Shown here: in pieces, positions 17,701-25,385 of the stretch
Layout of the letters: each line of letters opens with the position of its first letter
Numbering within the stretch: position 1 is the stretch's first letter
Source: Companilactobacillus zhachilii
GTDB taxonomy: Bacteria; Bacillota; Bacilli; Lactobacillales; Lactobacillaceae
DNA: 64,000 nt
Direction of reading: 5' to 3'
NCBI RefSeq assembly: GCF_003606365.2
Contig: NZ_CP031933.2
Location: forward strand, 1,116,001-1,180,000
The notes under the pieces: model-generated
Seen by the model: the letters and a program-made list of their open reading frames with translations, nothing else
Told to the model about the DNA's origin: nothing
The model's database searches: none
Translations under genes and position numbers: made by a program

Positions 17701-18310
17701 GGGTATCGAAGAATTGGGAACGGTTAATTTGTCTGCCATCGAAGAGTACGATAAAGTTAAAGATCGTTATGAATTTTTAACACAGCAACAAAATGATTTA
17801 TTACAAGCACGTGCACAATTACTTGATACAATGTCAGAGATGGACAAGGAAGTCACGACCCGCTTTAAGAAAACGTTTGATGAAGTTGCAACAGCTTTTG
17901 AGGATATTTTCCCCGAAATGTTTGCCGGCGGGCGGGCTAAACTAGTTCTGACCGAACCTGATAATCTTTTGGAAACAGGGATTGAAATCATTGCTCAACC
18001 ACCTGGGAAGAAGTTCCAGCGTTTGAGTCTATTATCTGGTGGTGAAAAAGCCTTAACTGCTATTACTTTGTTATTTGCAATTATCAAAGTAAAGCCAGTG
18101 CCATTCTGTATTTTGGATGAAGTTGAGGCTTCACTTGATGATGCTAATGTTTATCGTTTTGCCAATTATTTGAATCAATATGACGCTAACACTGAATTTA
18201 TTGTTATTACTCACCGTAAAGGAACAATGATGAATGTTAACCGTTTGTATGGTGTAACAATGGAAGAATCTGGTGTTTCACGGATGTTATCCGTAAATGT
18301 TAAAGAATAG
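14765..18310 (+). CDS. smc: chromosome segregation protein SMC
   Basis: A 1181-residue full-length SMC. Walker A GPNGSGKSN lies at 31-39. Two long glutamine- and lysine-rich coiled coils (about 170-505 and 680-1010) flank a hinge around 510-660 (VVNAGGSLTGG nearby). The ABC signature LLSGGEKAL and Walker B FCILDEVEASLDD are near the C-terminus. With ScpA and ScpB it forms the bacterial condensin that organises the origin region. AGGAGTGG precedes the start. The rnc-smc-ftsY order is conserved in Firmicutes. Confidence 0.98.
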   Translation: MPLKSLTINGFKSFADKTKIDFTSGITGIVGPNGSGKSNITEAIRWVMGEQSAKSLRGDKMVDVIFAGSDTRPQMNRAEVVLEFDNRNKELKSSQDDLVICRRLFRNGDTEFLINNKQCRLRDITELFMDSGMGKQSFSIISQGRVEAIFNSKPVERRTIIEESAGVSLFKQKKQQAENKLSETTDNLHRVSDIVSELSKQVEPLKEQASIARDYKEQKSKYDSIYQKILTIEVKNLSAQKHQIEKDLREVKMSLQNISRQVKIANKQVEDNNQAVHELTEKIDDHQAKLTESTKTLEIYNGKVAVADERNGFNSSNKQSLTRQLTSLQTSQTTNQEKLAESNQKLSECVAKIKDFEKQLADIQQLKKKTPADLQKNIADLRNDYVNLLQSQVSNNNEQKFSQRQLERVEASIKEQQSQLTEVTENLNSSKTDNDSINQQVKQLVDDNKSLLEREQQLDKAIAEITETGKNENSNYLKILENLQEIKARKRVLENMEQEHAGFFEGAKNVLNNSQQINGIVGAVAELISVPKQYQLAIETVVSNQLQSIVTEDETAAKKAIAYLRQSRGGRATFLPLNIIQPRNIYANDLNKAEMVAGFVGVASDLVKYDSKVENIVKNILGNLLIAENIDVATKISAAVNRKYRVVTLDGNVVNAGGSLTGGQQRRVNSSILTRKDELKSLTSELSKQELLMDQKQQTVQELRQQLMNYNAEKKTVDEKLAQFNAEKSHFENEISTYQNEAKHFSERLEVIKYNLSKSQSEKAELQTSLKTQKEAATKVSQEIEQTQAEIDQKQKMLTDFDAELQSINHQEQDIQTKLAVVKSNHDNEAAQNQDLKANTEQVQTQISEIQNQLTVLDSERSQLDLNSTEVKNHITELKSEIAKLQKVVTDLKAEREKQQALSTELNSKAQRNFDLQKTASDQQETLAIQNTKLSNQIDSRLDTLSQDYQLTYEASLLALKQEDYDPDELQKEARLLKMGIEELGTVNLSAIEEYDKVKDRYEFLTQQQNDLLQARAQLLDTMSEMDKEVTTRFKKTFDEVATAFEDIFPEMFAGGRAKLVLTEPDNLLETGIEIIAQPPGKKFQRLSLLSGGEKALTAITLLFAIIKVKPVPFCILDEVEASLDDANVYRFANYLNQYDANTEFIVITHRKGTMMNVNRLYGVTMEESGVSRMLSVNVKE

Positions 18311-18319
18311 GAGTTAATA

Positions 18320-19795
18320 ATGGGATTATTTGATCGAATTAAAAAAGCCTTTACCGGTAAAGATGACTCTGAAGATAAAGAATTAGAAAAGAAATCTCAA
18401 GAAGAATCTACCCAAGAATCTGACCAAAATGCTGAATCAACTACTGATGAACAAGCAGCAAAAACGACCTCAAAAGAAGAAACAGCTGTCGATGAAACTC
18501 CACAAGTAGAATCAGAAGAACCAAAGGAACCTGAAACAGATGATGAAGCAAAAGAAAGTTTCAAAGAAACAACTGAAACAGTTAACCCTGAACCTGAAAA
18601 GACAGAGACAGCTGAGAAAGCCGCTCCTGAAAAATCAGAAGAACCTGTTAATGATGAAGCAAAAACTTCAACTGAAGTTGAACCAGAAGACACTAAGACT
18701 GAATCAGAACCTGACAAGGAATCAGAGCCAACTGACACTGAGGTAGTTGATTCTGAGACAACTGGTTCTAAAGAAACTGCGACTGAAAAAGAACCTTCAG
18801 ATGATGAAGAATTTGAGACTGAACCAGAAACTGATGAACCTAAAGATGATGTTAAAGAATACGATGAAGGTTTAAAGAAGAGTCGTAATTCCTTTAGCTC
18901 ACGTTTAAATCGTTTCCTAGCAAACTTTAGAAGTGTTGATGAAGATTTCTTTGATGACTTGGAAGAATTATTGATTGAATCTGATGTTGGTTACGAAACT
19001 GCTATGCGTATTTCTGATGAATTACGTGAGGAAGTTAAGTTAGAAAATGCCAAGAAAAAATCAGATGTTTCGAATGTTATTGTTAAAAAATTAGTTGATA
19101 TGTATGGTGAAGAAGGCAAAGAAGAAGATAATTCTTTGAAATTCAGTGCTGATAAGACACCAACTGTTTTCTTGTTTGTTGGTGTTAATGGTGCGGGTAA
19201 AACTACTACAGTTGGTAAACTTGCTCACCGCTATAAGGAACAAGGTAAGAAAGTTTTACTAGCTGCTGCTGATACATTTAGAGCTGGTGCGATTGAACAA
19301 TTGCAAGAATGGGGTAAGCGCGATGGAGTTGACGTTCAAGCAAGTAAAGCCCATACCGACCCAGCTTCAGTTGTTTACGATGCCGTTCAACGTGCAGTCA
19401 ATGATGATTATGATATTTTACTAGTTGATACGGCTGGTCGTTTGCAAAATAAAGAAGGACTTATGCGTGAGCTAGAAAAAATTAAACGTGTTATCACTCG
19501 TGAATTACCAGATGCACCACAAGAAGTCTTGTTGGTTCTTGACGGTTCAACTGGGCAAAACGCTTTGAGTCAAGCTAAGCAATTTAAAGAAACAACAGAT
19601 GTTTCAGGAATTGTTTTGACGAAACTTGATGGTAGTTCTCAAGGTGGGGTTGTTTTGGCAATCCGTAATGAATTACATATTCCAGTTAAACTAGTTGGTT
19701 TAGGTGAACAGATGGATGATCTGCGTGATTTTGATCCAGAGAAATTCATCTATGGCTTGTTTAAGGAATTAATTGTTGGGTCATCTGCCAAATAA
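18320..19795 (+). CDS. ftsY: signal recognition particle receptor FtsY
   Basis: A 491-residue GTPase. Residues about 12-180 are an extremely acidic, low-complexity linker of Glu, Thr, Ser, Asp and Lys, longer than the Bacillus version. Then comes the NG domain: G1 GVNGAGKTTT, DTAGRLQNK and TKLDGSSQGG. It docks ribosome-SRP complexes at the membrane and activates GTP hydrolysis together with Ffh. The NG domain should bind membrane through the amphipathic helix at the linker junction. The ylxM start lies 3 bases after its stop, so ftsY, ylxM and ffh are co-expressed. Confidence 0.97.
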   Translation: MGLFDRIKKAFTGKDDSEDKELEKKSQEESTQESDQNAESTTDEQAAKTTSKEETAVDETPQVESEEPKEPETDDEAKESFKETTETVNPEPEKTETAEKAAPEKSEEPVNDEAKTSTEVEPEDTKTESEPDKESEPTDTEVVDSETTGSKETATEKEPSDDEEFETEPETDEPKDDVKEYDEGLKKSRNSFSSRLNRFLANFRSVDEDFFDDLEELLIESDVGYETAMRISDELREEVKLENAKKKSDVSNVIVKKLVDMYGEEGKEEDNSLKFSADKTPTVFLFVGVNGAGKTTTVGKLAHRYKEQGKKVLLAAADTFRAGAIEQLQEWGKRDGVDVQASKAHTDPASVVYDAVQRAVNDDYDILLVDTAGRLQNKEGLMRELEKIKRVITRELPDAPQEVLLVLDGSTGQNALSQAKQFKETTDVSGIVLTKLDGSSQGGVVLAIRNELHIPVKLVGLGEQMDDLRDFDPEKFIYGLFKELIVGSSAK

Positions 19796-19797
19796 TT

Positions 19798-20139
19798 ATG
19801 AATATTGATGAAACGACACGAGTGAATTTGTTATATAATTTTTATCATTCTTTGCTGACCAAAAAGCAAAGTCGCTATCTGGATCTTTATTACGTCGAGG
19901 ATTTTTCACTCAGTGAGATTGCAGAACAACTCGATGTTTCACGGCAAGCGGTTTTAGATAATTTGCATCGTTCAGTCAATTTGCTAGAATCGTATGAGAA
20001 AGAGCTTGGTCTGATTGAAAAGACACAGGAGATCGATGATATTTCGGAGAAGTTAGATCAACTTGTGCAGACCAAATATGCGAATGATAAAGAATTACTA
20101 GATTTAGTACGAAGAATTTCGAAAATAAATGAAATGTAG
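19798..20139 (+). CDS. ylxM: YlxM/p13 family helix-turn-helix protein
   Basis: A 113-residue protein with a sigma-70 region 4-like helix-turn-helix, roughly residues 20-65 (FSLSEIAEQLDVSRQAVLDNLHR). The family is defined by its position before ffh; in streptococci YlxM modulates SRP GTPase activity. It has no Shine-Dalgarno gap from ftsY (two bases after the stop), suggesting translational coupling. The acidic C-terminal helix may contact SRP; that is inference. Confidence 0.93.
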   Translation: MNIDETTRVNLLYNFYHSLLTKKQSRYLDLYYVEDFSLSEIAEQLDVSRQAVLDNLHRSVNLLESYEKELGLIEKTQEIDDISEKLDQLVQTKYANDKELLDLVRRISKINEM

Positions 20140-20148
20140 GAGTAGAGT

Positions 20149-21588
20149 ATGGCTTTTGAAGGATTAAGCGAACGCTTGAACAAAGTTTTCTCCTCACTAA
20201 GAGGTAAAGGTAAGCTTTCTGACGAAGATATTCGTAAAGTAATGCGTGAAGTACGAATGGCATTATTGGAAGCGGATGTTAACTTTGACGTTGTTAAAAA
20301 ATTCGTCAAATCTGTTAGAGAACGTGCCTTAGGCGCCGAAGTAATGGAAAGTTTGACGCCATCACAACAAGTTGTCAAAATTGTTGATGAAGAATTAACT
20401 AAGATCATGGGACAAGAAGCTGTTCCATTGAATAAATCTAAGCATATCCCAACAATTATCATGATGGTTGGTCTACAAGGTGCTGGTAAAACTACCACAG
20501 CTGGTAAATTAGCTAATCGTTTGAAATCAACTGAAAAAGCTCGTCCATTGTTTATCGCTGGGGATGTTTATCGTCCTGCTGCCGTTGAACAGTTGAAGAC
20601 TATTGGTCAACAACTAGACGCGCCAGTATATGACGAAGGAACCGACCATGATCCCGTTGATATCGTGCGCAATGGTTTAAAGGTCGCTGCAGAAAATAAG
20701 AACGATTACGTTATTATCGATACTGCCGGTCGTTTGGAAATTGATGAACAGTTGATGGAAGAACTTCAACGTATCAAAGACTTAGCACATCCAGATGAAA
20801 TTTTGTTTGTTGCTGATTCAATGACTGGTCAAGTAGCAGCTAAAGTTGCCCATGGATTTGATGAACAATTAGATATTACCGGTGTTGTTTTGACGAAGTT
20901 GGATGGTGATACCCGTGGTGGTGCCGCTCTTTCAATTCGTGACGTTACGGGTAAGCCAATCAAGTTCATTGGACAAGGTGAAAAACTTGACCAATTAGAT
21001 GTCTTCCATCCTGATCGTATGGCTAACCGTATCCTTGGTATGGGTGACATGCTAACTTTGATTGAAAAAGCCCAAACAGATTACGATGAAAAACAAGCTC
21101 AACAAGTAGCTGAAAAGATTCGTGAGAATAGTTTTGATTTTAATGACTTTATTGATCAAATGGATCAAATTCAAAAGATGGGTCCATTGGATGAAATCAT
21201 GAAGATGATTCCAGGGATGGCGAACAATCCTGCTTTAGCTAATATCAATATTGGTGAAAAAGATATTGCCCATTTGAAGGCCATCGTTTACTCAATGACA
21301 CCAGCAGAACGTGAAGATCCAGACATGTTGAATCCATCACGCCGTCGTAGAATTGCTGCAGGTTCTGGTCAAAGCGTGCAAAATGTTAATCGGATGATTA
21401 AGCAATTTAAACAATCACGTGACATGATGAACAAGATGAGTAAAGGTAACATGGCTGGAATGGATCAATTGATGGGTAATGGTGTCCAAGGTCGTCTGGG
21501 TAAGATGGCTATGCATTCAATGATTCGTAAGAATAAGAAAAACAAGAAGAAACGTTTGAAGAAGATTAAGAGATTTAAGTCGAAATAA
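20149..21588 (+). CDS. ffh: signal recognition particle protein Ffh
   Basis: A 479-residue SRP54 homologue with N, G and M domains. The G domain shows GLQGAGKTTT (about 105), DTAGRLEID and TKLDGDTRGG. The M domain (about 330-450) is methionine-rich, with SGQSVQNVNRMIKQF, and binds 4.5S RNA and signal peptides. The very end is a lysine-rich tail. TAGGAGTAGAG precedes the start. A structured repeat begins almost directly after the stop codon with no simple terminator between, so transcripts of this operon probably run into it. Confidence 0.98.
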   Translation: MAFEGLSERLNKVFSSLRGKGKLSDEDIRKVMREVRMALLEADVNFDVVKKFVKSVRERALGAEVMESLTPSQQVVKIVDEELTKIMGQEAVPLNKSKHIPTIIMMVGLQGAGKTTTAGKLANRLKSTEKARPLFIAGDVYRPAAVEQLKTIGQQLDAPVYDEGTDHDPVDIVRNGLKVAAENKNDYVIIDTAGRLEIDEQLMEELQRIKDLAHPDEILFVADSMTGQVAAKVAHGFDEQLDITGVVLTKLDGDTRGGAALSIRDVTGKPIKFIGQGEKLDQLDVFHPDRMANRILGMGDMLTLIEKAQTDYDEKQAQQVAEKIRENSFDFNDFIDQMDQIQKMGPLDEIMKMIPGMANNPALANINIGEKDIAHLKAIVYSMTPAEREDPDMLNPSRRRRIAAGSGQSVQNVNRMIKQFKQSRDMMNKMSKGNMAGMDQLMGNGVQGRLGKMAMHSMIRKNKKNKKKRLKKIKRFKSK

Positions 21589-21591
21589 GGG

Positions 21592-21770
21592 TTCCGCCTC
21601 CAGGAGCACGAATTTAGGTCGCTATGGGGACCGGTTGGAGCCAAGGTCTCCAACCTCGCTTTTGAACCTCGCAAAGTACGCGAATTTCAAAAGTCGTCCC
21701 GTGGTGTAATGGCTAAAGCCATAACGCCACATTCACAGCGACCTAAATTCGTGCTCCTTCCGGCTAGTTT
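21592..21770 (+). repeat. Structured repeat class I, copy C
   Basis: A perfect 22-bp outer stem (21602-21623 with 21737-21758). Hairpin 1 is GGTTGGAG/CTCCAACC around CCAAGGT. Hairpin 2 has arms CTTTTGAA/TTCAAAAG. Hairpin 3 runs from GTGGTGTAATGGC to GCCATAACGCCAC. It begins three bases after the ffh stop. 21771-21940 has no recognised gene. Confidence 0.9.
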
Positions 21771-21943
21771 GTTCTTTGTTTTAGATAATTGGTCGGATAA
21801 TTTAGGTATCGTAGTGTTGATTTCTAATGATTAGTGTAAACATCGGGATTATCTTAAGTGATGGCCGGTGTTTTTACTTTTTATAAAAGAGTATTAATGA
21901 AGATATTTTTAGTTCGGTGATTGAATACGAATTGATAACTAGT

Positions 21944-22112
21944 CGGAGGAGCAGAGAAAACTGCAACTGACAGTGAAAGTGGCGTTACGGCTTTAGCCGT
22001 TACACCACCGGGCGTATTTGGAGACTTGCTTGCAAGGCTTCAAATCGAGAGACGAGACCTTGGCTCGGCTCGGTCCGCACTGTCAATTGCAGTTTTCTTT
22101 GCTCCGGAGACA
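21944..22112 (-). repeat. Structured repeat class II, copy I
   Basis: The outer arms 21951-21975 and 22079-22103 pair at 23 of 25 positions. On the minus strand hairpin 1 has the loop CCAAGGT, hairpin 2 contains GCCTTGCAAGCAAG as in copy H, and hairpin 3 is a near-perfect palindrome around GGCTAAAGCC. It ends about 40 bases before the rpsP promoter. Confidence 0.85.
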
Positions 22113-22151
22113 ATATATTTAAAAAAATCACTCAAGTGTAAAGAAAAAAAC

Positions 22152-22180
22152 TTTACAGCAGTTATATTTTTGTGTATACT
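22152..22180 (+). promoter_or_regulatory. rpsP promoter
   Basis: TTTACA (22152-22157), a 17-base spacer and TATACT (22175-22180) precede the rpsP ribosome binding site. Confidence 0.7.
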
Positions 22181-22213
22181 AACAAAGTTAAGTATTTAGG
22201 AGGAAACAAACAT

Positions 22214-22486
22214 ATGTCAGTTAAGATTAGAATGAAACGTATGGGTAGTAAATTACGCCCATTTTATAGATTAGTTGTTGCAGATTCACGTTCACCACGT
22301 GATGGTCGTTTTATCGAACAAGTTGGTTACTACAACCCAATCTCACAACCAGAAGAAATTAAATTAGACGATGACAAGATCGTTGAATGGTTAAACAAAG
22401 GTGCACAACCTTCAGATACTGTTCGTCACTTGTTGAAACAACACGGAATTATGCAAAAGTTCCACGAAAGCAAATTCACAAAATAG
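22214..22486 (+). CDS. rpsP: 30S ribosomal protein S16
   Basis: A 90-residue basic protein with the S16 N-terminus ([11 protein letters not shown]), the [17 protein letters not shown] core and [16 protein letters not shown] lies nine bases before ATG 22214; an earlier in-frame start at 22172 lies inside the promoter and is not used. In many lactobacilli a KH-domain gene (khpA) follows; here a hairpin and then rimM follow directly. Confidence 0.97.
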   Translation: MSVKIRMKRMGSKLRPFYRLVVADSRSPRDGRFIEQVGYYNPISQPEEIKLDDDKIVEWLNKGAQPSDTVRHLLKQHGIMQKFHESKFTK

Positions 22487-22497
22487 TAATTTTTGAT

Positions 22498-22540
22498 GGG
22501 ACCAGACATGTGTTGTCGTGGTCCTATTTTTATTCATGGA
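22498..22540 (+). terminator. hairpin between rpsP and rimM, likely partial terminator
   Basis: GGACCA and TGGTCC enclose a GACA/TGTC stem and are followed by TATTTTTAT. It lies between the rpsP stop and the rimM ribosome binding site. It probably lowers read-through so that rimM and trmD are made at lower levels than S16. Confidence 0.65.
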
Positions 22541-22546
22541 GGAAAA

Positions 22547-23062
22547 ATGACCGAAAAATTATATCGAGTTGGTACAATCGTCAATACTCATGGTATTAAA
22601 GGCGAATTGAGAATAATCCCCATTACTGATTTTCCAGAAGATCGTTTCAAGTCGGGTGCTAAGCTCTATTTGAAAAACAAAGATCAAGTGACTGAATTTA
22701 CAGTTGAATCTTCACGTCCACACAAGAGTTTTATTTTGGTGAAAATGAAGGGTTACGATAATATCAATGATGTTGAAAAATTTGTTAAATCAGAATTATT
22801 TGCCGATGGTGAAGAAGTTTCTGGTCTTAATGAAGGCGAATTTCTATATCGTCAAATCATTGGATTAACCGTTATTGATAAAGACTTAGGTGAAGTTGGT
22901 AAAATTTCTGAGATCATGGAATTAGGTTCTAATGACGTTTGGGTCGTTAAGAGTCCTCAGTACAAGGAGATTTTGCTACCTTATATTGATGACGTTATTA
23001 AAGAGGTCGATCTTGATAATGGCGTTGTCAAAGTAGAAATACCGGATGGGTTGATAGATTAA
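22547..23062 (+). CDS. rimM: ribosome maturation factor RimM
   Basis: A 171-residue protein with an N-terminal RimM barrel ([17 protein letters not shown]) and a C-terminal PRC barrel (near 95-168, [20 protein letters not shown]). It assists 30S head assembly around S19. GGAGG precedes ATG 22547; an in-frame ATG at 22493 lies in the hairpin and is unlikely. Its TAA overlaps the trmD ATG by one base. Confidence 0.96.
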   Translation: MTEKLYRVGTIVNTHGIKGELRIIPITDFPEDRFKSGAKLYLKNKDQVTEFTVESSRPHKSFILVKMKGYDNINDVEKFVKSELFADGEEVSGLNEGEFLYRQIIGLTVIDKDLGEVGKISEIMELGSNDVWVVKSPQYKEILLPYIDDVIKEVDLDNGVVKVEIPDGLID

Positions 23063-23790
23063 TGGATATTACAATTTTAAGCATTTTTCCAAAAATGTTT
23101 CAGGCTTTGGATCAATCATTGATTGGTAAAGCTCAAGAAAAAGATCTTGTGAATATTGATGTCGTCGATTTTCGTGATTTTACAACTAACAAACAAAATC
23201 ACGTTGACGATGCTCCTTACGGTGGTGGGGCTGGTATGTTGTTACAAGCCCAACCAATTTACGATGCTATGGATTATGTTGAAAGGAAAAAGCCGGGTAA
23301 GAAACGAGTTGTGTTACTTGATCCAGCCGGTAAAACTTTCAATACAAAAATGGCTCGTGATTTTGCTAAGGAAGATCAATTGGTTTTTATTTGCGGTCAC
23401 TATGAAGGTTTTGACGAACGTGTCAAAGACTTAGTGACAGATGAAGTATCGATTGGTGATTATATTTTGACTGGTGGGGAACTACCAACGATGAGTATGA
23501 TTGATGCCACCTTGCGCTTTGTACCAGGCGTGCTAGGCAATTCTTTCTCAGCTGAGGAGGAATCATTCTCTAATAACTTATTGGAATACCCACAATACTC
23601 ACGTCCAGCCGATTTCCGTGGGAAAAAGGTGCCTGAAGTATTAACTAGTGGTGATCATGAAAAAATTCGTGTCTGGCGTTTAACACAGGCCTTGAAGAAG
23701 ACCTTAGAGCGTCGACCTGATTTGTTAGAGAATGCAGATTTGACTGATGAAGAGCAAAAATTGTTACGAAAAATTCGTCAAAATAACTAG
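23062..23790 (+). CDS. trmD: tRNA (guanine-N1-)-methyltransferase
   Basis: A 242-residue SPOUT methyltransferase. It begins [12 protein letters not shown] and shows [23 protein letters not shown] and the knot segment [11 protein letters not shown]. It methylates G37 of tRNAs, using S-adenosylmethionine, to prevent frameshifting. It is coupled to rimM through an overlapping stop/start. The rplS gene that follows has its own promoter immediately after the trmD stop. Confidence 0.97.
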   Translation: MDITILSIFPKMFQALDQSLIGKAQEKDLVNIDVVDFRDFTTNKQNHVDDAPYGGGAGMLLQAQPIYDAMDYVERKKPGKKRVVLLDPAGKTFNTKMARDFAKEDQLVFICGHYEGFDERVKDLVTDEVSIGDYILTGGELPTMSMIDATLRFVPGVLGNSFSAEEESFSNNLLEYPQYSRPADFRGKKVPEVLTSGDHEKIRVWRLTQALKKTLERRPDLLENADLTDEEQKLLRKIRQNN

Positions 23791-23819
23791 TTTACAATCG
23801 TGTTCAAATAAAGTATCAT
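23791..23819 (+). promoter_or_regulatory. rplS promoter
   Basis: TTTACA (23791-23796), a 17-base spacer and TATCAT (23814-23819). A perfect nine-base inverted repeat, GTGTTCAAA at 23800-23808 and TTTGAACAC at 23830-23838, brackets the -10 box. Confidence 0.6.
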
Positions 23820-23825
23820 ATTAAG

Positions 23826-23904
23826 AGTGTTTGAACACACATATTAACGATATTCCGCTGTGTATCAAAGGATATATAAGAGTGTCGGCAGGGAGAAATT
23901 ATTT
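23826..23904 (+). promoter_or_regulatory. probable L19 leader in the rplS 5' UTR
   Basis: About 80 untranslated bases separate the promoter from rplS. Firmicutes carry a conserved structured leader before rplS; the segment with TTCCGCTGTGTATC and GTGTCGGCAGGGAG is in the right place and of the right size. I could not verify the fold. Confidence 0.45.
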
Positions 23905-24258
23905 ATGAATAAATTGATTCAAGATATTACAAAAGAACAATTACGTTCTGACATTCCTGACTTCCGTAGTGGTGACACTGTTCGTGTCCACGCTAAGGTT
24001 GTTGAAGGTAGCCGCGAACGTATCCAATTATTCGAAGGTGTCGTTATTAAGAGACATGGTGCTGGTATCAGTGCTACTTACACTGTTCGTAAGATGAGTA
24101 ATGGTGTTGGTGTTGAAAGAACATTCCCATTAAACACACCTCGTGTAGAACAAATCGAAGTTATCAGACATGGTCGTGTACGTCGTAGCAAGCTTTACTA
24201 CCTACGTGCTCGTACAGGTAAGGCTGCTCGTATTAAAGAACGTCGTCGTGACATTTAA
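23905..24258 (+). CDS. rplS: 50S ribosomal protein L19
   Basis: A 117-residue protein with [16 protein letters not shown] and [14 protein letters not shown], typical of L19 at the 30S-50S interface. ATG 23905 follows AGGGAG at the normal distance; an in-frame start at 23860 lies in the leader. The C-terminus is rich in arginine and lysine. A strong terminator follows. Confidence 0.97.
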   Translation: MNKLIQDITKEQLRSDIPDFRSGDTVRVHAKVVEGSRERIQLFEGVVIKRHGAGISATYTVRKMSNGVGVERTFPLNTPRVEQIEVIRHGRVRRSKLYYLRARTGKAARIKERRRDI

Positions 24259-24277
24259 TTTAATACTAAAAGCTTTT

Positions 24278-24314
24278 AAAAAAACCGTATTCTCAAAGAG
24301 AGTACGGTTTTTTT
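24278..24314 (+). terminator. terminator after rplS
   Basis: AAAAAACCGTA(T)T pairs with AGTACGGTTTTTTT around a short loop. Confidence 0.88.
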
Positions 24315-24328
24315 GGTTCTTTCTTAAT

Positions 24329-24405
24329 TTTGGTTATAGAATCGAATATAAAAAGGCTAGATATGTTTTCCTGATATAAATTAAGAAAAAGCATCTAGCT
24401 TTTTA
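24329..24405. repeat. Repeat family 2, copy 1 (terminator-like hairpin)
   Basis: It begins TTTGGTTATAGAATCGAATA, shared base for base with 35264-35284, and contains arms AAAAGGCTAGAT and GCATCTAGCTTTTT. It could end transcription in both directions. Confidence 0.7.
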
Positions 24406-24484
24406 CTCATATTCAATTTCAAATAATGTGTAATCTCTTTATCGAATCGATTAGTTATACCGTATAAAAAATAATGAATACATT

Positions 24485-24657
24485 AGTCCCTGGGTGCAAG
24501 GAATGTTGGCAGCAGTGAAGGTGGCGTTATGGCTTTAGCCCTTACACCACGGGACGAGTTTTGAATTTGCGTACTTTGCGAAGTTCAAAATCGAGACCTG
24601 AGACCTTGGCTCAGGTCGGTCCCCACAGCGCCAACATTTCTTGCGCCCAGAGACGGC
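24485..24657 (-). repeat. Structured repeat class I, copy D
   Basis: The outer arms 24490-24510 and 24630-24650 pair over 21 positions with two G-T pairs (plus strand). On the minus strand hairpin 1 is GACCTGAG/CTCAGGTC around CCAAGGT, hairpin 2 has TTTTGAA/TTCAAAA arms, and hairpin 3 runs GTGGTGTAAGG to ATAACGCCAC. It follows the ABC-transporter operon in that operon's direction. Confidence 0.88.
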
Positions 24658-24689
24658 AATTAACCAAATTCAAGAAAGAATCAGTTTTT

Positions 24690-25382
24690 TTAGTTGGTCA
24701 TTTTATTCTTGTTTTCCAAAGTCATTTGACCGTCCATAATTTTATAGACATTATCAGCAAAATCAGTCAGCCGTAAGTCGTGGGTAACAATAACAACCGC
24801 AGTGTTTTGTTCGCGTGCTAGATCCTGAAAAATTTTGCCCACTTCGATAACACGTTCACTGTCGAGGGCGGCCGTTGGTTCATCAGCAAGTAAAATATCC
24901 GGACGCGTATACAGAGCGCGAGCAATGGCGACACGTTGATTTTGGCCGCCAGATAATTCGCCGGGGTATTTATTTTCTAATTCTCTGATTCCTAGCTTGT
25001 CTAAAAGTTTTTCGAGTGAAAGGTTGGATAAGTTATGATTCTTTTTGACTTTCTTAACCAATTTGAATTGTTCTTTGACGGTGAGATAAGGGACCAAACT
25101 ATACGATTGTAAGACGAAGCCAATTTTATTTAGCCGCAGTGCATCTCGTTGCTTGTTTGACATCGTTTTAACAGCATGTCCTTCTAACTGTACTGTTCCG
25201 TCACTCGGTGTCTGTAATCCGCCAGCAATGGTTAAAAAGGTGCTTTTACCGGAGCCAGATGGTCCAATGACAAGATTAACTTCACCTTTTTTAGCGGTGA
25301 AATTGATATCCTTGAGAACGTGCACTCGACTCGTACCTGTTCCAAAGTATTTGTTGATATTAGTTAATTGTAAAGTTATCAT
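24690..25382 (-). CDS. ABC transporter ATP-binding protein (MacB/LolD type)
   Basis: A 230-residue ATPase with Walker A GPSGSGKST (about 42-50), the signature LSGGQNQRVAIARAL, Walker B ILLADEPTAALD and the switch histidine in VTHD. The class pairs with FtsX-type permeases and exports peptides, drugs or lipoproteins. It starts just after the permease stop with GGAGGT overlapping the permease end. It is the last gene of the tetR-permease-ATPase operon, which suggests repressor-controlled export of a toxic compound. Confidence 0.92.
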   Translation of the reverse strand: MITLQLTNINKYFGTGTSRVHVLKDINFTAKKGEVNLVIGPSGSGKSTFLTIAGGLQTPSDGTVQLEGHAVKTMSNKQRDALRLNKIGFVLQSYSLVPYLTVKEQFKLVKKVKKNHNLSNLSLEKLLDKLGIRELENKYPGELSGGQNQRVAIARALYTRPDILLADEPTAALDSERVIEVGKIFQDLAREQNTAVVIVTHDLRLTDFADNVYKIMDGQMTLENKNKMTN

Positions 25383-25385
25383 TTT

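Noticed and set aside
18397..18738. 113-codon minus-strand ORF rich in Ser and Val
   Set aside because: It is the complement of the acidic FtsY linker; the composition follows from the Glu/Asp/Thr codons opposite.
19976..20498. two overlapping minus-strand ORFs opposite ylxM and ffh
   Set aside because: They are antisense to well-supported genes and have no ribosome binding sites or family features.
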